A stretch of DNA of 8,167 nt from Methylomonas sp. (GTDB lineage: Bacteria > Pseudomonadota > Gammaproteobacteria > Methylococcales > Methylomonadaceae). The notes beneath the pieces are model-generated. The model worked only from the letters and a program-made list of their open reading frames with translations. It ran no database searches and had not been told where the DNA came from. Below are positions 1 through 7,171 of the stretch, piece after piece (within the stretch, counting starts at the first letter, position 1; each line of letters starts with the position of its first letter). Location: assembly GCA_028688235.1 (NCBI GenBank), contig JAQTYP010000013.1:1-8167 (forward strand), in the 5' to 3' direction. The translations under genes were made by a program, and so were the position numbers.

Positions 1-147
1 ATATTGCCCGGGACGAGTAGCCAGTTCGGTGCGCTGCCGGCTATAGCCTTCCGTGTTGACGTTGCTGATATTGTTACTGGTCGTCTCCAACGAACGCTGA
101 AAAGCCGCCAAGCCGGATAATGCGGTATCTAAAAGACGTAGCGTCAT
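1..147 (-). CDS. flgK: FlgK, flagellar hook-associated protein 1, N-terminal fragment cut by the window edge
   Basis: FlgK forms the first junction zone between hook and filament and is exported through the flagellar type III apparatus. Only the first 49 codons are present; the gene continues beyond base 1. The translated start reads MTLRLLDTALSGLAAFQRSL, followed by the rod/hook/HAP signature TSNNISNVNTEGYSRQR. In particular, the NxxGYSRQ variant separates FlgK from the rod proteins, which have TxGFK. The ATG at 147 lies 8 bases after the flgJ stop. Its ribosome-binding site is an unusual run of five G (152-156) that shares a base with the flgJ TAG stop and leaves only about 4 bases to the start, which suggests coupling to flgJ translation. 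The position after flgJ matches the standard gene order. Confidence 0.93.
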   Translation of the reverse strand, partial: MTLRLLDTALSGLAAFQRSLETTSNNISNVNTEGYSRQRTELATRPGQY

Positions 148-155
148 ACTGCCCC

Positions 156-1187
156 CTATCCGGCGTTAGCCTGCATTTGCCCGGCGATTTGGCTATTATA
201 GATGCTCATGATTTTTTCCGCATACCTAGGATCGGTCGCATAACCGGCCTTTTGTAATTCACGCACATATTGCGCGGCGTTACCGGCTTTTTTCAGAGCC
301 TCGGCGTAACGAGGGTTCGATTTGATAAAGTCGACATAATCGTTGAAACTTTCCTGATAGGACGTATAAGACCTAAATCCTGCCATTTCCCTATTGGCTA
401 CGCCCCCATCATATTCCAACGTCGATACCCGCGTTTGCTTGCCTTGCCATCCTTTATCGGCCTTGATGTTAAAAAGATTAAAACTGCTTTCGCCCTTTGC
501 GTTTTTGATCACCGATTGCCCCCAACCGGTTTCCAACGCCGCTTGCGCCAGCAACACATTGACATCCACTCCCAACTCACCGGCGGCTTGTTGGGCATGA
601 GGCAATAACTGGCTCATGAAAAGTTGTTTATTCGCTACGGCAGCGCCTCCGCCTATATCTGAACCCATGGCTTGCCAACGCTCCTCCAATGCTCGATGAC
701 TTTGCTCCAGGCGCTCCAAACTGGCTTGCAGACTATTTAATCCGGAATCATCCAAAGCTCGAGTAAAGTCAGGCTGTTTCGCTGATCCGGCATTGGTTCG
801 CGCCGCATGACCACCTAAACCGTCGCCCGATCCCAAAGCCCTATTCAAATAATCCCCCGCCTGCATTTGCTCTGCGTCGTCGGCTTTGGGTTTAGGCGTC
901 AATTGCTTGGCGATCAGGTCCGCCAGGCCCACGCCGGGATTACCGGATAATTGCAAAGCCATTTGTTGATCGTACATATCCCTATAAAAATCGCTTTGCT
1001 TGTTATCCATGATGCCGTCCGCCAATTTGGCCTGACGCATGTTTTTTAGCACCATGGTCAGAAACACGGATTCGAATTGTTTGGCCACCTGCTTGATGGC
1101 TTCCGGCGATTGTTCTCTGGCGCCTTGTTTCAATTTCGCCAGACCGTTAAAGTCGGTATAAACGGATGCGGTATCGGTGTTTAACAT
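156..1187 (-). CDS. flgJ: FlgJ, rod-cap chaperone fused to a flagellum-specific peptidoglycan hydrolase
   Basis: FlgJ guides rod assembly in the periplasm and opens the peptidoglycan so that the rod can pass. At 343 residues this is the two-domain form. The rod-binding domain spans about residues 22-95 and includes AKQFESVFLTMVLKNMR and YRDMYDQQMALQLS. A low-complexity linker with a short predicted helix (about 150-172) follows, then a glucosaminidase-type domain (about 187-335). The motif AALETGWGQS carries the probable catalytic Glu219; SSFNLFNIK (235-243) and AGYATDP (314-320) are further family motifs. There is no signal peptide, as expected for a substrate of the flagellar export apparatus. 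The ATG at 1187 is preceded by AGGAGG with a 5-base spacer. The 49-base gap to flgI shows no promoter or terminator that I can support. Confidence 0.97.
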   Translation of the reverse strand: MLNTDTASVYTDFNGLAKLKQGAREQSPEAIKQVAKQFESVFLTMVLKNMRQAKLADGIMDNKQSDFYRDMYDQQMALQLSGNPGVGLADLIAKQLTPKPKADDAEQMQAGDYLNRALGSGDGLGGHAARTNAGSAKQPDFTRALDDSGLNSLQASLERLEQSHRALEERWQAMGSDIGGGAAVANKQLFMSQLLPHAQQAAGELGVDVNVLLAQAALETGWGQSVIKNAKGESSFNLFNIKADKGWQGKQTRVSTLEYDGGVANREMAGFRSYTSYQESFNDYVDFIKSNPRYAEALKKAGNAAQYVRELQKAGYATDPRYAEKIMSIYNSQIAGQMQANAG

Positions 1188-1236
1188 GAGAACCTCCTAA
1201 CCTCGACTCGAGACACATGACGCGGGCCCTGAACCT

Positions 1237-2328
1237 CTAAATAACAATCAACTCGGCCCGCAAGGCGCCTGCCGATTTCAGTGCCTCCAAAATCGCCACC
1301 AAGTCGCTAGGCGCGGCCCCGACATTGTTCACGGCCTGCACGATTTCATCCAGAGTCACGCCGGGATTGAATACGAACATATGGTTGTTTTCTTCCTTGA
1401 TCGAAATATCCGATTTCGGAGTAACGACAGTAGAGCCTTGAGACAAGGGGCCAGGTTGACTGACCTGCGGGTTTTCCGAAATCGTCACGGTCAAACTGCC
1501 ATGAGACACTGCTGAAGGTTGGACTCTAACCTTGCTGTTGATGATGACGGTACCTGTTCTGGAATTGACGATGATTTTGGCGGGGGCATCGTCAGGTAGA
1601 ATTTCGATATTCTCAACCACGGAGGCAAATCCTACGCGTTGATCCTTGTTGGCTGGCGCCCTGACGCTAACCGATGCGGCGTCGAGTGCTTTGGCGGTAT
1701 CCGCCCCCAAAGCTCTGTTGATAGCCTCGGCCATACGAGTAGCCGTTGTAAAGTCGGCGTTGTTTAGATTAAAAACCAGATCGCTGCCCTGGTCGAATTG
1801 CGTAGGCACGCTGCGCTCAACGGTAGCACCATTGGGTATCCGTCCTACCAACGGATTATTGACGGTAATCTTCGAGCCATCCTGACCGGAAGCACTCAAG
1901 CCTCCCACAACCAAATTGCCTTGTGCCACGGCATAGACATTTCCGTCCGCGCCGCGCAGAGGGCTCATCACTAACGAACCCCCTCGCAAACTTTTGGCAT
2001 CCCCTATCGAGGAAACGGTCACATCAATGGTTTGGCCTTGTTTGGCAAATGGCGGTAATTCCGCATGCACACTCACCAAGGCAACGTTTTTAGATTTAGG
2101 ATCGATACCGGCCGGCAAACTCATGCCAAGCTTCCCCACCATGTTGCGCAAAGCCTGCCCGGTAAACCTGGTTTTATCGCCGGACTTATCCAGACCCGTA
2201 ACCAAACCATAACCCACCAACTGATTGGCGCGCACTCCGGCGACGGCCGCGATATCCTTAATGCGCTCCGCCTGAGCCGAGGTTCCGAATTGCAACAACA
2301 CTGCGATCAAGATCAACCTAACGAACAT
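1237..2328 (-). CDS. flgI: FlgI, periplasmic P-ring protein
   Basis: FlgI forms the P ring, the bushing of the flagellar rod in the peptidoglycan layer. Starting at the ATG at 2328 it has 363 residues, close to the usual 365-370. It begins with a textbook Sec signal peptide: MFVR, a hydrophobic core LILIAVLLQF, and cleavage after AQA at residue 20. The mature protein starts ERIKDIAAVAG, continues with QLVGYGLVTGLDKSGDKT, and ends with LVAILEALKSAGALRAEL, all FlgI hallmarks. The same frame is open for another 56 codons, up to an ATG at 2496 that has a far better ribosome-binding site. That stretch encodes a Cys-rich peptide unlike any FlgI and contains a palindromic element. I chose 2328 for the signal peptide, but it lacks a clear Shine-Dalgarno sequence, so the initiation site used in the cell is uncertain. 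Confidence 0.95.
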   Translation of the reverse strand: MFVRLILIAVLLQFGTSAQAERIKDIAAVAGVRANQLVGYGLVTGLDKSGDKTRFTGQALRNMVGKLGMSLPAGIDPKSKNVALVSVHAELPPFAKQGQTIDVTVSSIGDAKSLRGGSLVMSPLRGADGNVYAVAQGNLVVGGLSASGQDGSKITVNNPLVGRIPNGATVERSVPTQFDQGSDLVFNLNNADFTTATRMAEAINRALGADTAKALDAASVSVRAPANKDQRVGFASVVENIEILPDDAPAKIIVNSRTGTVIINSKVRVQPSAVSHGSLTVTISENPQVSQPGPLSQGSTVVTPKSDISIKEENNHMFVFNPGVTLDEIVQAVNNVGAAPSDLVAILEALKSAGALRAELIVI

Positions 2329-2496
2329 GAAGGCGCTGCATCGCCCCAGCCCATCAAAGTAGCGTAGCTGGGCATGGTTGCTCGCCGGACAGGACGCCGT
2401 TAATACGTCCGTGTAGGCTAGCCGGCAGCATCCTTGCTGCCGACACCTGCCCAGCAAGCAACCATGCCTCCAATTTTTTACTTTCAGAGTAAACAT
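2329..2496 (-). other. In-frame 56-codon extension upstream of the FlgI signal peptide
   Basis: An ATG at 2496 is preceded by GGAG (2504-2507) with a 7-base spacer and lies 12 bases after the flgH stop, which is where flgI would normally begin. From it the frame runs without a stop into the FlgI signal peptide. The encoded segment has six Cys (positions 13, 18, 23, 24, 36 and 53) and several Arg, and looks like translated non-coding DNA. Translation starting here would place the signal peptide at residues 57-76, an unusual position. The likely origin is insertion of the palindromic repeat behind the original start, or after the ribosome-binding site. A second GGAGG (2467-2471) sits at the edge of the repeat, 9 bases before an in-frame TTG at 2457. 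Confidence 0.55.
2371..2468. repeat. 98-bp palindromic element with two internal hairpins (three-way-junction fold)
   Basis: The ends 2371-2388 and 2451-2468 are inverted repeats that match at 16 of 18 positions, including 12 perfect outer bases (GGCATGGTTGCT). In the flgI-sense RNA the two mismatches would be G-U pairs. Inside the closing stem lie two smaller hairpins: 2423-2430 with 2435-2442 (8 perfect base pairs, 4-base loop), and 2392-2396 with 2406-2410 (GGACG/CGTCC, extendable by 3 pairs past a bulge). The fold is therefore a closed stem with two arms. No target-site duplication is visible. This architecture suits a dispersed palindromic repeat or a non-autonomous mobile element; a role as an RNA processing or translation-control structure is possible. 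Confidence 0.75.
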
Positions 2497-2508
2497 GTGC
2501 TTTCTCCA

Positions 2509-3177
2509 CTAGAAGGGAAAAAATGGGCTATTAAAAAACCGCGCGATCCAACCCATTTTATTGGAATCCGCCACGGCCCCGTCTCCAGTGTACATAATGG
2601 TCGCATCTGCTACTTTCGATGACGGAATTGTATTGGCGACATCGATATCAATGGGACGAACAATGCCGGACAGGCGTACGTATTCGTTGCCATCGTTCAA
2701 CGTAACCCTTTTTTCACCGCGTACTCGCAAATTGCCGTTGGGTAACACCTCGACAACGGTAACGCTGATGTTACCAGTCAGTTGATTGCTTTGTTGCGCA
2801 TCGCCTTTGCCATCGAAACTTTGAGCAGTCGCTATCTCTGTTTTGACATCTTGTCCAAGCACGGTAGCTGGACTCATACCCAACAAATATGGTGCTTCCA
2901 CACTGATCGAGGTATCCTTGGACGTGCCCAAATCCGCATTTTTCTTGGCGTTGGTCCTTTCTATCAAGGTTACTGTGACGATGTCGCCCACCCTGCGCGC
3001 GGCATGATCTTCGAATAAACGCATGTCGTAGCCCCCCTGATAAATTGCGCCGTTGTTTTGTTCAGGTGGTCGCAACGCGGAGGGCTGTACCGGCGCAAAA
3101 TCGGGATCGCGTTTGGGCAAGGTGTCGCAGCCAGCCAGTAAAACAACCGATAAAACCAATAAAATTGATGATTTCAT
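2509..3177 (-). CDS. flgH: FlgH, outer-membrane L-ring lipoprotein
   Basis: FlgH forms the L ring around the flagellar rod in the outer membrane. The 222-residue product starts with a lipoprotein signal peptide, MKSSILLVLSVVLLAGC, whose lipobox L-A-G-C puts the lipidated Cys at residue 17. Family motifs follow: LFEDHAARRVGDIVTVTL (54-71), NGNLRVRGEKRV, VRLSGIVRP, NTIPSSKVADATI and a C-terminal GWIARFF. Its length is close to the usual 220-240. The ATG at 3177 lies 15 bases after the flgG stop, with a weak GGGG ribosome-binding site. One odd feature is Asp at position +2 after the lipidated Cys (Asp18, followed by Thr19). In E. coli this residue favours retention in the inner membrane, which does not fit the expected location. 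Confidence 0.97.
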   Translation of the reverse strand: MKSSILLVLSVVLLAGCDTLPKRDPDFAPVQPSALRPPEQNNGAIYQGGYDMRLFEDHAARRVGDIVTVTLIERTNAKKNADLGTSKDTSISVEAPYLLGMSPATVLGQDVKTEIATAQSFDGKGDAQQSNQLTGNISVTVVEVLPNGNLRVRGEKRVTLNDGNEYVRLSGIVRPIDIDVANTIPSSKVADATIMYTGDGAVADSNKMGWIARFFNSPFFPF

Positions 3178-3192
3178 GATAAATACCCCGGC

Positions 3193-3978
3193 TCAAAGTT
3201 GTTGAGTGACAAACGACAACATTTCATCCGTCGTCGAAATGGCTTTGGAGTTCATTTCGTAAGCACGTTGGGTCTCAATCATATTCACCAATTCTTCCAC
3301 GACATTGACGTTAGAGGTTTCCAACGCACCTTGCATGACGAAACCCAGTTCGTCTTCTCCCGGAGTGCCTATGATGGGAGGGCCACTGGCAACGGACTCG
3401 CGAAACAGATTTTCCCCAATCGGCTCGAGGCCAGCGGGATTGATGAAATCCGCCAACTGAATTTGACCGACGTTAGTTGCTTCGCCTCCTGGCTGGACTA
3501 CATTGACGGTGCCGTCGCGGCCGATACTGACACTAATCGCATCTTGAGGAATCGTAATATTGGGCTCCAGGGTCATCCCGCCCGAGGTAACGATTTGTCC
3601 TGTGGAATCCACTTTGAATGAACCATCGCGGGTGTAGTTGATGTCGCCATTGGGCATCAAAATCTGAATGTAGCCACGACCGTTAATTGCCACATCGAGT
3701 GAATTTTCGGTTTGTTGAATATTGCCTTGCGTATGTAATTTCTCCGTGGCAACTGTTCTCACTCCGGTGCCCAACTGTAAACCCGTCGGCAATTCTGTAT
3801 TTTGCGTGGTTTGCGAGCCGACCTGACGTATGTTTTGATAAATCAAGTCTTCGAACAGCGGACGGCCTTTTTTGAATCCCGTGGTATTGACGTTGGCCAG
3901 ATTATTGGAAATAACCGCCATCCGGGTTTGCTGGGCATCGAGGCCGGTTTTGGCTACCCATAATGCACGCTCTGTCAT
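3193..3978 (-). CDS. flgG: FlgG, distal rod protein
   Basis: FlgG polymerises into the distal rod that spans from the proximal rod through the P and L rings to the hook. It has 261 residues, against 260 in E. coli. The N-terminal rod domain carries SNNLANVNTTGFKKGRP (24-40). The segment around residues 47-66 (YQNIRQVGSQTTQNTELPTG) resembles the FlgG-specific stretch that distinguishes distal rod from hook protein. The C-terminal helix contains LETSNVNVVEELVNMIETQR and ends STTDEMLSFVTQQL. There is no signal peptide; export is by the flagellar apparatus. AGGAGG lies 6 bases before the ATG at 3978. The 50-base gap to flgF is the longest between adjacent intact genes here and contains a hairpin that includes this ribosome-binding site. 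Confidence 0.98.
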   Translation of the reverse strand: MTERALWVAKTGLDAQQTRMAVISNNLANVNTTGFKKGRPLFEDLIYQNIRQVGSQTTQNTELPTGLQLGTGVRTVATEKLHTQGNIQQTENSLDVAINGRGYIQILMPNGDINYTRDGSFKVDSTGQIVTSGGMTLEPNITIPQDAISVSIGRDGTVNVVQPGGEATNVGQIQLADFINPAGLEPIGENLFRESVASGPPIIGTPGEDELGFVMQGALETSNVNVVEELVNMIETQRAYEMNSKAISTTDEMLSFVTQQL

Positions 3979-3984
3979 GACAAC

Positions 3985-4017
3985 CTCCTGAGTGACATTT
4001 TTTTGTCTTACCAGGAG
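3985..4017 (-). promoter_or_regulatory. Hairpin that can mask the flgG ribosome-binding site
   Basis: In the transcript, CUCCUG (4012-4017) can pair with CAGGAG (3985-3990), which is most of the flgG Shine-Dalgarno sequence. An inner stem GACA/UGUC (4004-4007 with 3994-3997) closes a six-A loop, with small internal loops of 3 and 4 bases between the stems. The 10 base pairs are seen directly in the sequence. A role in lowering or timing flgG translation is an inference. It lacks a following U-run, so it is not a typical terminator. Confidence 0.5.
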
Positions 4018-4028
4018 TTAAGCATAAT

Positions 4029-4778
4029 TTATGCCACTTGCATTAGTTTCGCGGTAACCCCTGCGTTGTCATCGACATTTTTCATGACTTTGGTTTGTAA
4101 CTCGAAGTTGCGCTGCAGCTCTATCATTTCCACCATGGCCGACATGGCGTTGACATTGCTGCCTTCGAGCATCCCTTGCATCAAATTGACATCGGCATCG
4201 GCGGGCAGCGGCGGCCCACCGACTTGCTTTAAATGCATCAAACCATCTTCACGTTTCTCCAGATTCTGATTATCCGGATTAACCATTTTGATGCGATCGA
4301 CCAACACCAGCGTGCTGGCATTAGAGCCTTGTGGAATGATGCTAATGGTTCCATCGCGTCCAATTTCCACTTTTTGTGCCGGCGGTATCGCAATCGGCTG
4401 CCCCCCTTCACCCAAAAACTGCCGTCCGGCGCCGTTTTCCAGTAGACCTTGCGCAGTGATACGCAAATCGCCGGCGCGAGTGTAGGCTTCACTGCCGTCC
4501 TTTGCCTGCACGGCAAACCAACCATCGCCGTTAATGGCGATATCCAAGTCCCTGCCTGTCGTTTGCAGCCCTCCGGTCGCCAAATCCGTTCCAGGCCTCT
4601 CCGTCATCGCATAGACCCTGGACGGATAGCCGGGACCAAAGGCCGGCATAGCCCGAAACTGCTCGAAATCGGACTTGAAGCCGACCGTTTGCGTATTCGC
4701 CATGTTATTGGCGTTGGCTGTTTGCGCCAGCAAGGTCTGCTTGGCACCGTTCATCGCGATGTAAAGGCTACGGTCCAT
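4029..4778 (-). CDS. flgF: FlgF, proximal rod protein
   Basis: FlgF is one of the proximal rod subunits, between FlgB/FlgC and the distal rod FlgG. The product has 249 residues, against 251 in E. coli. It starts MDRSLYIAMNGAKQTLLAQT, and the rod signature reads ANNMANTQTVGFKSDFEQ (23-40). The Gln-Thr-Val-Gly form of this motif, together with the MDRSLYIAM start, points to FlgF and not FlgG. A central segment carries AINGDGWFAVQAKDG and TRAGDL. The C-terminal helix contains LEGSNVNAMSAMVEMIELQR and ends with VTAKLMQVA. The ATG at 4778 is 16 bases after the flgE stop, with GAGGA upstream. No separate promoter is visible before flgF, unlike operons that divide at this point. Confidence 0.97.
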   Translation of the reverse strand: MDRSLYIAMNGAKQTLLAQTANANNMANTQTVGFKSDFEQFRAMPAFGPGYPSRVYAMTERPGTDLATGGLQTTGRDLDIAINGDGWFAVQAKDGSEAYTRAGDLRITAQGLLENGAGRQFLGEGGQPIAIPPAQKVEIGRDGTISIIPQGSNASTLVLVDRIKMVNPDNQNLEKREDGLMHLKQVGGPPLPADADVNLMQGMLEGSNVNAMSAMVEMIELQRNFELQTKVMKNVDDNAGVTAKLMQVA

Positions 4779-4794
4779 GGCGACTATTCCTCAC

Positions 4795-6051
4795 TTAGAT
4801 ATTCAGTATGGCTTGCATGATCTGATTTTCGGTTGTGATGGTTTGTGCGTTGGCCTGATAGTGCTGTTGAGCGACGATCAGGTTGACCAATTGCGAGGCC
4901 AAATCCACGTTCGAGCTTTCCAAGGCGCCCGATTGAATGCCGCCGAAGTTATTGGAGCCAGCTTCGCCGCGTATCGGCTCGCCGGAATTGGCGCCTTGTC
5001 CCCAGGCAGTATCACCGAGTTTCACCAATCCATTTACGTTTGCGAATCGTGTCAACGCCACTTTGCCGACGGTTTGCGAACCGCCGTTACTGAAGCGGGC
5101 AAAAATCACACCTTCGTCGTCGATATCGATACCCGTCAATTGCCCGGCAGGCAAGCCATTTTGTCGCATTCCGTTGACGCTAAATGATTGCTTCACCTGG
5201 GTTGATCCAAAGTAGTTCATCGGATCGATGGCAATATCCGCCGCCCCCGTACTCGGAGTGATCGTGTAAGGATCTAATGGCATCGTACCATCCGCGGGGT
5301 CAATCAATTTCCCGCTGCTATCGAATGTCAATGTTCTCGAGCCGTCGTCTACCGCCGCACCATCAATGTAATGATAAACGCTCCAGACAGTATCTGTCGC
5401 GGTGGATGCGCCTTTGACAAAATAAGCCGTGAGTATATGAGGGGAGCCCAGCGAGTCGTAAACTGTGACGGATGTTTGATTGTTATAGGTAGCATTGTTC
5501 GCGGGATCGAACGGAGTTGCCGTAGGCACATCGTTACCGGCATTTAGGTTAACGGCAAGCTCCACGCCCGTGGTTGAAGTCGGCAAGCCAGTCAATGTCT
5601 GAATTTGAACTGTCTGCAATACACCGACACTAAAGCCATCGGAAACTTCAGTTCCATTCGGCGCATAAGCCATTAAGGCATTACCTTGGTTATTGACCAC
5701 ATAGCCGTCCTTATCCAATTTGAATTCTCCCGAACGGCTATAACGTAGATCATTGACTTCATTAGGATTCTTCGCCAACGTAAAAAAACCTTCGCCGCTG
5801 ACTGCCAGATCCAGATTATTTTCGGTGAAATTCAAATTTCCCTGATTGAACTGCTGAGCGACGTTGGCTACCCTAACCCCCGCGCCCGGCTGTATGTTGC
5901 TGACACCGCCTATGCTGGTTGCATAGACATCGGCAAACTCCGAACGAGACCGTTTGAAACCCGTGGTGTTGGCGTTGGCGATGTTGTTGCCGGTCACCGC
6001 CAGATTATTGGATGCGGCGTTCAAGCCGCTGAGTGCTGTGGTAAAGGCCAT
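4795..6051 (-). CDS. flgE: FlgE, flagellar hook protein
   Basis: FlgE forms the flexible hook that links rod and filament. At 418 residues it is near the usual 400-430. The N-terminal D0 part reads MAFTTALSGLNAASNNLAVT, then GNNIANANTTGFKRSRSEF (21-39). The middle region (about residues 150-350) is rich in Thr, Asp and Gly, as expected for the exposed and variable hook domains; it includes TSVTVYDSLGSPHILTAYF, a motif of the FlgE D2 domain. The C-terminal D0 helix reads SGALESSNVDLASQLVNLIV and ends QAILNI. GGGGAGAG precedes the ATG at 6051. It follows flgD, whose product caps the growing hook, after 15 bases. Confidence 0.98.
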   Translation of the reverse strand: MAFTTALSGLNAASNNLAVTGNNIANANTTGFKRSRSEFADVYATSIGGVSNIQPGAGVRVANVAQQFNQGNLNFTENNLDLAVSGEGFFTLAKNPNEVNDLRYSRSGEFKLDKDGYVVNNQGNALMAYAPNGTEVSDGFSVGVLQTVQIQTLTGLPTSTTGVELAVNLNAGNDVPTATPFDPANNATYNNQTSVTVYDSLGSPHILTAYFVKGASTATDTVWSVYHYIDGAAVDDGSRTLTFDSSGKLIDPADGTMPLDPYTITPSTGAADIAIDPMNYFGSTQVKQSFSVNGMRQNGLPAGQLTGIDIDDEGVIFARFSNGGSQTVGKVALTRFANVNGLVKLGDTAWGQGANSGEPIRGEAGSNNFGGIQSGALESSNVDLASQLVNLIVAQQHYQANAQTITTENQIMQAILNI

Positions 6052-6066
6052 GATAACTCTCCCCGC

Positions 6067-6741
6067 TTATAAAATTTGTTTGAGCTGATTGAATTTCACC
6101 GGCTCCAAACCCGTCAGGTTTACCTGCAATCCGGTGCTCTCGGTTGCCATTGTTACGCTGCTCACCTTAGATTTAATGTTGGTTGCCAGCACCGTATTTT
6201 TGCCATCGAGCCATGCGCTGGCTTCCACCTTATAAACCCCGGGATTCGCAAGTACGCCATTGCTGTCCGTGCCATCCCATTCAAAACTAGTCTTGCCCTT
6301 GGGCTGTGTACCCAAGCTGATCTCTTTTACCGTTTCGCCTGTCTTGGGATTGATGATTTTGACGTTGACATTGGGCGAACTGACCGGTAGCTCGAAATCA
6401 CCTGAAACGCTATCCCCAACGCCTAACAGAGCCTCTTTACCTGGAGCCATCACATAGCGCCCGACCAGACCCGCCGCTTGCAGAGCCTGATTGGAACTGA
6501 TGGAACCGGCAAAATCCTTGAACGAAGCCTGCAAATCCTGTATGCCGGACACGGTGCTGAATTGCGCCATCTGCCCCAGAAACTCACCGTTTTCCATCGG
6601 CTTCATCGGATCCTGATGAGTCAGCTGAGTCGTTAGCAATTTCAAAAACTGCTCCTGGCCCAAGCTTTGCTTTTTTGTGGCGCTGCCGGTATCGGTGGTT
6701 GCCAGCCCCAGGTTCTTAAAAGTATCGATTGCACTGGTCAT
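6067..6741 (-). CDS. flgD: FlgD, hook assembly cap (scaffold) protein
   Basis: FlgD sits on the tip of the growing hook, promotes FlgE polymerisation, and is displaced when the hook is complete. The 224 residues include the FlgD N-terminal hallmark FLKLLTTQLTHQDPMKPMEN (32-51), then EFLGQMAQFSTVSGI. The C-terminal half has the FlgD immunoglobulin-like pattern: the WDG at 155-157, the DSNGVLANPGVYKVEA segment, and a final LEPVKFNQLKQIL. Export is signal-peptide-free through the flagellar apparatus. The ribosome-binding site GAGGAA overlaps the TGA stop of flgC, and the ATG at 6741 lies 11 bases beyond that stop, so translational coupling is likely. Confidence 0.97.
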   Translation of the reverse strand: MTSAIDTFKNLGLATTDTGSATKKQSLGQEQFLKLLTTQLTHQDPMKPMENGEFLGQMAQFSTVSGIQDLQASFKDFAGSISSNQALQAAGLVGRYVMAPGKEALLGVGDSVSGDFELPVSSPNVNVKIINPKTGETVKEISLGTQPKGKTSFEWDGTDSNGVLANPGVYKVEASAWLDGKNTVLATNIKSKVSSVTMATESTGLQVNLTGLEPVKFNQLKQIL

Positions 6742-6752
6742 AAGTTAATTCC

Positions 6753-7169
6753 TCACTGTCCCATTTTCAGCGTTTGCAACATCAAATTCTTTGCGGTATT
6801 CAGTACCTCGACATTGTTCTCGTAAGAACGCGAGGCCGACATCATATTGGCCATTTCCTCGACGGTATTGACATTGGGCTTGTAGATATAGCCCAGTTCG
6901 TCCGCCATAGGATGATTGGGCGCATATTCCATGATAGGTGGGGCCTGACTCTCGACCACTCCGAGCACGTCGACTCCGCTAGCCGCGTTGTTTTTATCCA
7001 TCATATTTTTCAATTCGGCCGCGAAAACGGGTTGCCTCGATTTGTACACCTCATCGATACTGCTGCTGACGCTGTTGGCATTGGATATGTTACTGGCCAC
7101 CAGATTGAGCCTGAGATTTTGCGCATTCATGCCGCTACCGGCGATGTTGAATATATTCATATAAGGCAT
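6753..7169 (-). CDS. flgC: FlgC, proximal rod protein
   Basis: FlgC is a proximal rod subunit. The 138 residues are close to the family norm of about 134-140. The N-terminus reads MPYMNIFNIAGSGMNAQNLR, then LNLVASNISNANS (21-33). The middle has the FlgC-typical YAPNHPMADELGYIYKPNVN, and the C-terminal helix contains VEEMANMMSASRSYENNVEV. Two in-frame ATGs exist, at 7169 and 7160. GAGGAG lies about 7 bases before the first and too far from the second, so 7169 is chosen. That ribosome-binding site lies within the last flgB codons, with only 2 bases between the two genes, a sign of coupled translation. Confidence 0.97.
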   Translation of the reverse strand: MPYMNIFNIAGSGMNAQNLRLNLVASNISNANSVSSSIDEVYKSRQPVFAAELKNMMDKNNAASGVDVLGVVESQAPPIMEYAPNHPMADELGYIYKPNVNTVEEMANMMSASRSYENNVEVLNTAKNLMLQTLKMGQ

Positions 7170-7171
7170 GG

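Noticed and set aside
2371..2468. Integron attC site as an explanation of the flgI palindrome
   Set aside because: The outer ends lack the RYYYAAC/GTTRRRY core sites, and there is no gene-cassette or integrase context.
2371..2480. Rho-independent terminator
   Set aside because: In the operon direction no U-run follows the stem. On the plus strand a T-run (2474-2479) follows at a distance, but no gene on that strand needs termination.
4238..4525. Minus-strand 95-codon open frame inside flgF
   Set aside because: It is an alternative frame of a well-supported FlgF coding region, with no ribosome-binding site of note.
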